From the NCBI GenBank assembly GCA_027489135.1, contig JAIYAI010000427.1:1-6149 (forward strand): DNA of 6,149 nt, in the 5' to 3' direction. The translations under genes were made by a program, and so were the position numbers. Within the stretch, counting starts at the first letter, position 1; each line of letters starts with the position of its first letter. The notes below the pieces were generated by a model. The model ran no database searches. It saw nothing but the letters and a program-made list of their open reading frames with translations, and was not told the origin of the DNA. This document shows positions 5,312 through 6,149 of the stretch, piece by piece. Source of the DNA: Acetobacteraceae bacterium. GTDB taxonomy: Bacteria > Pseudomonadota > Alphaproteobacteria > Acetobacterales > Acetobacteraceae.

Positions 5312-5872
5312 ATGGCCGAAACGATGGCGCAGCACGGGGCAGGGCCCCACGCCGGGGATGGCGAAACCCGCAGGGACTTCCTGAAATTGACCGCGGGCGC
5401 CTTCGCGGCGGTGGGCGTGGGCGCGATCGCCTGGCCCTTCATCGCCTCGATGAACCCCGCCCGCGACGTGCTCGCCCTGTCGACCACGGAAGTCGATCTC
5501 AAGCCGATTGCCACGGGCTCCGCCGTCACGGTGGTTTGGCGCGGCAAGCCGGTCTTCGTGCGCAACCGCACGGCGGAGGAGATCAAGGTGGCGCGCGAGG
5601 CCCCACTGTCGCAGCTGCCTGACCCGGCGCCGGACCAGACCCGGATCAAGAAGGATCCCTGGCTAGTGCTGGTGGGCATCTGCACGCATCTGGGTTGCGT
5701 CCCGCTCGGCCAGAAGCCGACCGACCCGCGGGGTGACTACGGCGGGTGGTTCTGCCCCTGCCACGGCAGCCACTACGACACCTCCGGGCGCATCCGAAAA
5801 GGCCCGGCTCCGGCGAACCTGATGGTTCCGGACTACGTCTTCACCTCCGACACCGCGATCCGCATCGGCTGA
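5312..5872 (+). CDS. petA: ubiquinol-cytochrome c reductase, Rieske iron-sulfur subunit
   Basis: This is the Rieske 2Fe-2S subunit of the cytochrome bc1 complex. It takes an electron from ubiquinol at the Qo site and passes it to cytochrome c1 on the periplasmic side. The protein has 186 residues. An N-terminal twin-arginine motif TRRDFLKL (19-26) precedes one hydrophobic helix (about 27-46) with no A-x-A cleavage site, so it is a Tat-exported, uncleaved membrane anchor. The cluster motifs are complete: CTHLGC (124-129; ligands C124 and H126, disulfide C129) and CPCHGS (148-153; ligands C148 and H151, disulfide C150). The Pro loop GPAP is at 164-167. ATG 5312 follows AGGA (5296-5299) at a longish 12 nt; ATG 5324 is an alternative costing four residues. 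petB follows after 70 bp in the same operon. Confidence 0.97.
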   Translation: MAETMAQHGAGPHAGDGETRRDFLKLTAGAFAAVGVGAIAWPFIASMNPARDVLALSTTEVDLKPIATGSAVTVVWRGKPVFVRNRTAEEIKVAREAPLSQLPDPAPDQTRIKKDPWLVLVGICTHLGCVPLGQKPTDPRGDYGGWFCPCHGSHYDTSGRIRKGPAPANLMVPDYVFTSDTAIRIG

Positions 5873-5942
5873 GGCGCCGCGCGCCGCCCGAGGCCCTGGA
5901 GGGGCCCCGGCGCGCCGCCCGCCCGACACAGGAGCTTGGCCA
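5873..5942 (+). repeat. petA-petB spacer with 12-bp direct repeat and petB ribosome binding site
   Basis: GCGCGCCGCCCG occurs exactly at 5879-5890 and 5910-5921, 31 bp apart. The GGGGCCCC palindrome at 5901-5908 lies between them. The very GC-rich stretch may fold in the mRNA and tune relative petA and petB expression. AGGAG at 5930-5934 lies 8 nt before the petB ATG. The repeat is low in complexity and may be fortuitous. Confidence 0.45.
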
Positions 5943-6149
5943 ATGGCCTCAGGCCTTCACAACAGTGACTTTGCCAATCCGGTGGTGCGCTGGATCGACG
6001 CGCGCCTGCCGGTCTTCACCATGATGCAGAAGGAATACGGGACGTTCCCGACGCCCCGGAATTTCAACTACTTCTGGAATTTCGGCGCGCTGGCGATGAT
6101 CAACCTGCTGATCATGATCGCCACCGGCATCTTCCTGGCGATGCACTAC
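5943..6149 (+). CDS. petB: cytochrome b of the bc1 complex, N-terminal part (3' end outside window)
   Basis: The first 69 residues of cytochrome b, the membrane subunit that holds hemes bL and bH and the Qo and Qi quinone sites, are visible before the window ends. The start reads MASGLHNSDFANPVVRWIDA. Then comes an amphipathic N-terminal stretch (RLPVFTMMQKEYGTFPTPRN, 21-40) and the first transmembrane helix (about 44-66), ending in TGIFLAMHY (61-69), a strongly conserved cytochrome b signature. The heme-ligating histidines of helices B and D lie beyond the window. The ATG at 5943 has AGGAG 8 nt upstream. It follows petA in the usual petA-petB(-petC) order, so petC for cytochrome c1 is expected downstream. 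There is no sign of fusion or truncation other than the window edge. Confidence 0.95.
   Translation, partial: MASGLHNSDFANPVVRWIDARLPVFTMMQKEYGTFPTPRNFNYFWNFGALAMINLLIMIATGIFLAMHY

Noticed and set aside
4226..5872. Very long + strand open frame (548 codons) running antisense through hemF and continuing in frame into petA
   Set aside because: The first part is the GC-driven antisense shadow of hemF, with low-complexity Gly/Ala/Arg composition. The real gene is petA from ATG 5312, with its own ribosome binding site and a complete Tat anchor at the N-terminus.
1..6149. CRISPR array, insertion sequence, tRNA or rRNA, and defence-type systems
   Set aside because: I saw no regularly spaced repeats, transposase motifs, terminal inverted repeats, tRNA-like cloverleaf or rRNA segments. 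All clear proteins belong to metabolic or respiratory families.

Overview
The window is GC-rich (about 70% by eye) DNA with tightly packed genes and typical proteobacterial Shine-Dalgarno sequences. The gene content suggests an aerobic alphaproteobacterium, plausibly an Acetobacteraceae/Roseomonas-type member of the Rhodospirillales: a Rieske-cytochrome b operon with a twin-arginine anchor, oxygen-dependent HemF, and catabolic genes of the class II aldolase, DapA-like and NHL families. The taxonomic placement is inference from composition and protein style, not a database match.

Region 1 (1-1567, + strand) is a likely operon: the 3' end of an NHL-repeat beta-propeller protein, a four-helix membrane protein of unknown function whose start overlaps the preceding stop by 4 bp, and a class II aldolase/adducin-family protein 29 bp further on. 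A GC-rich hairpin at 1572-1600 separates it from the convergent gene and could act as a bidirectional terminator.

Region 2 (1607-4021) holds an NADPH:quinone reductase-like MDR protein on the - strand, divergent from a small DUF3052-like protein on the + strand across a 126-bp spacer. That spacer contains a possible seven-codon leader ORF for the reductase and an inverted repeat just before the small gene. The small gene then meets, stop codon against stop codon with no spacer, a DapA-family lyase/aldolase on the - strand.

Region 3 (4097-6149) is respiratory and heme metabolism. hemF (aerobic coproporphyrinogen III oxidase) runs on the - strand with a likely TTG start. It is divergent from petA (Rieske Fe-S subunit) and the 5' part of petB (cytochrome b) on the + strand. 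The 330-bp hemF-petA spacer carries a good sigma70-like promoter for petAB, with a perfect inverted repeat overlapping its -35 box. The pairing makes sense physiologically, because HemF supplies heme precursor under oxygen and the bc1 complex consumes heme.

I see no CRISPR array, mobile element, tRNA or rRNA. I found no convincing new multi-gene system. The points most worth a second look are the uncharacterised membrane protein, the altered active-site motifs in the aldolase and DapA-like proteins, the leader ORF, and the operator-like dyad at the pet promoter.
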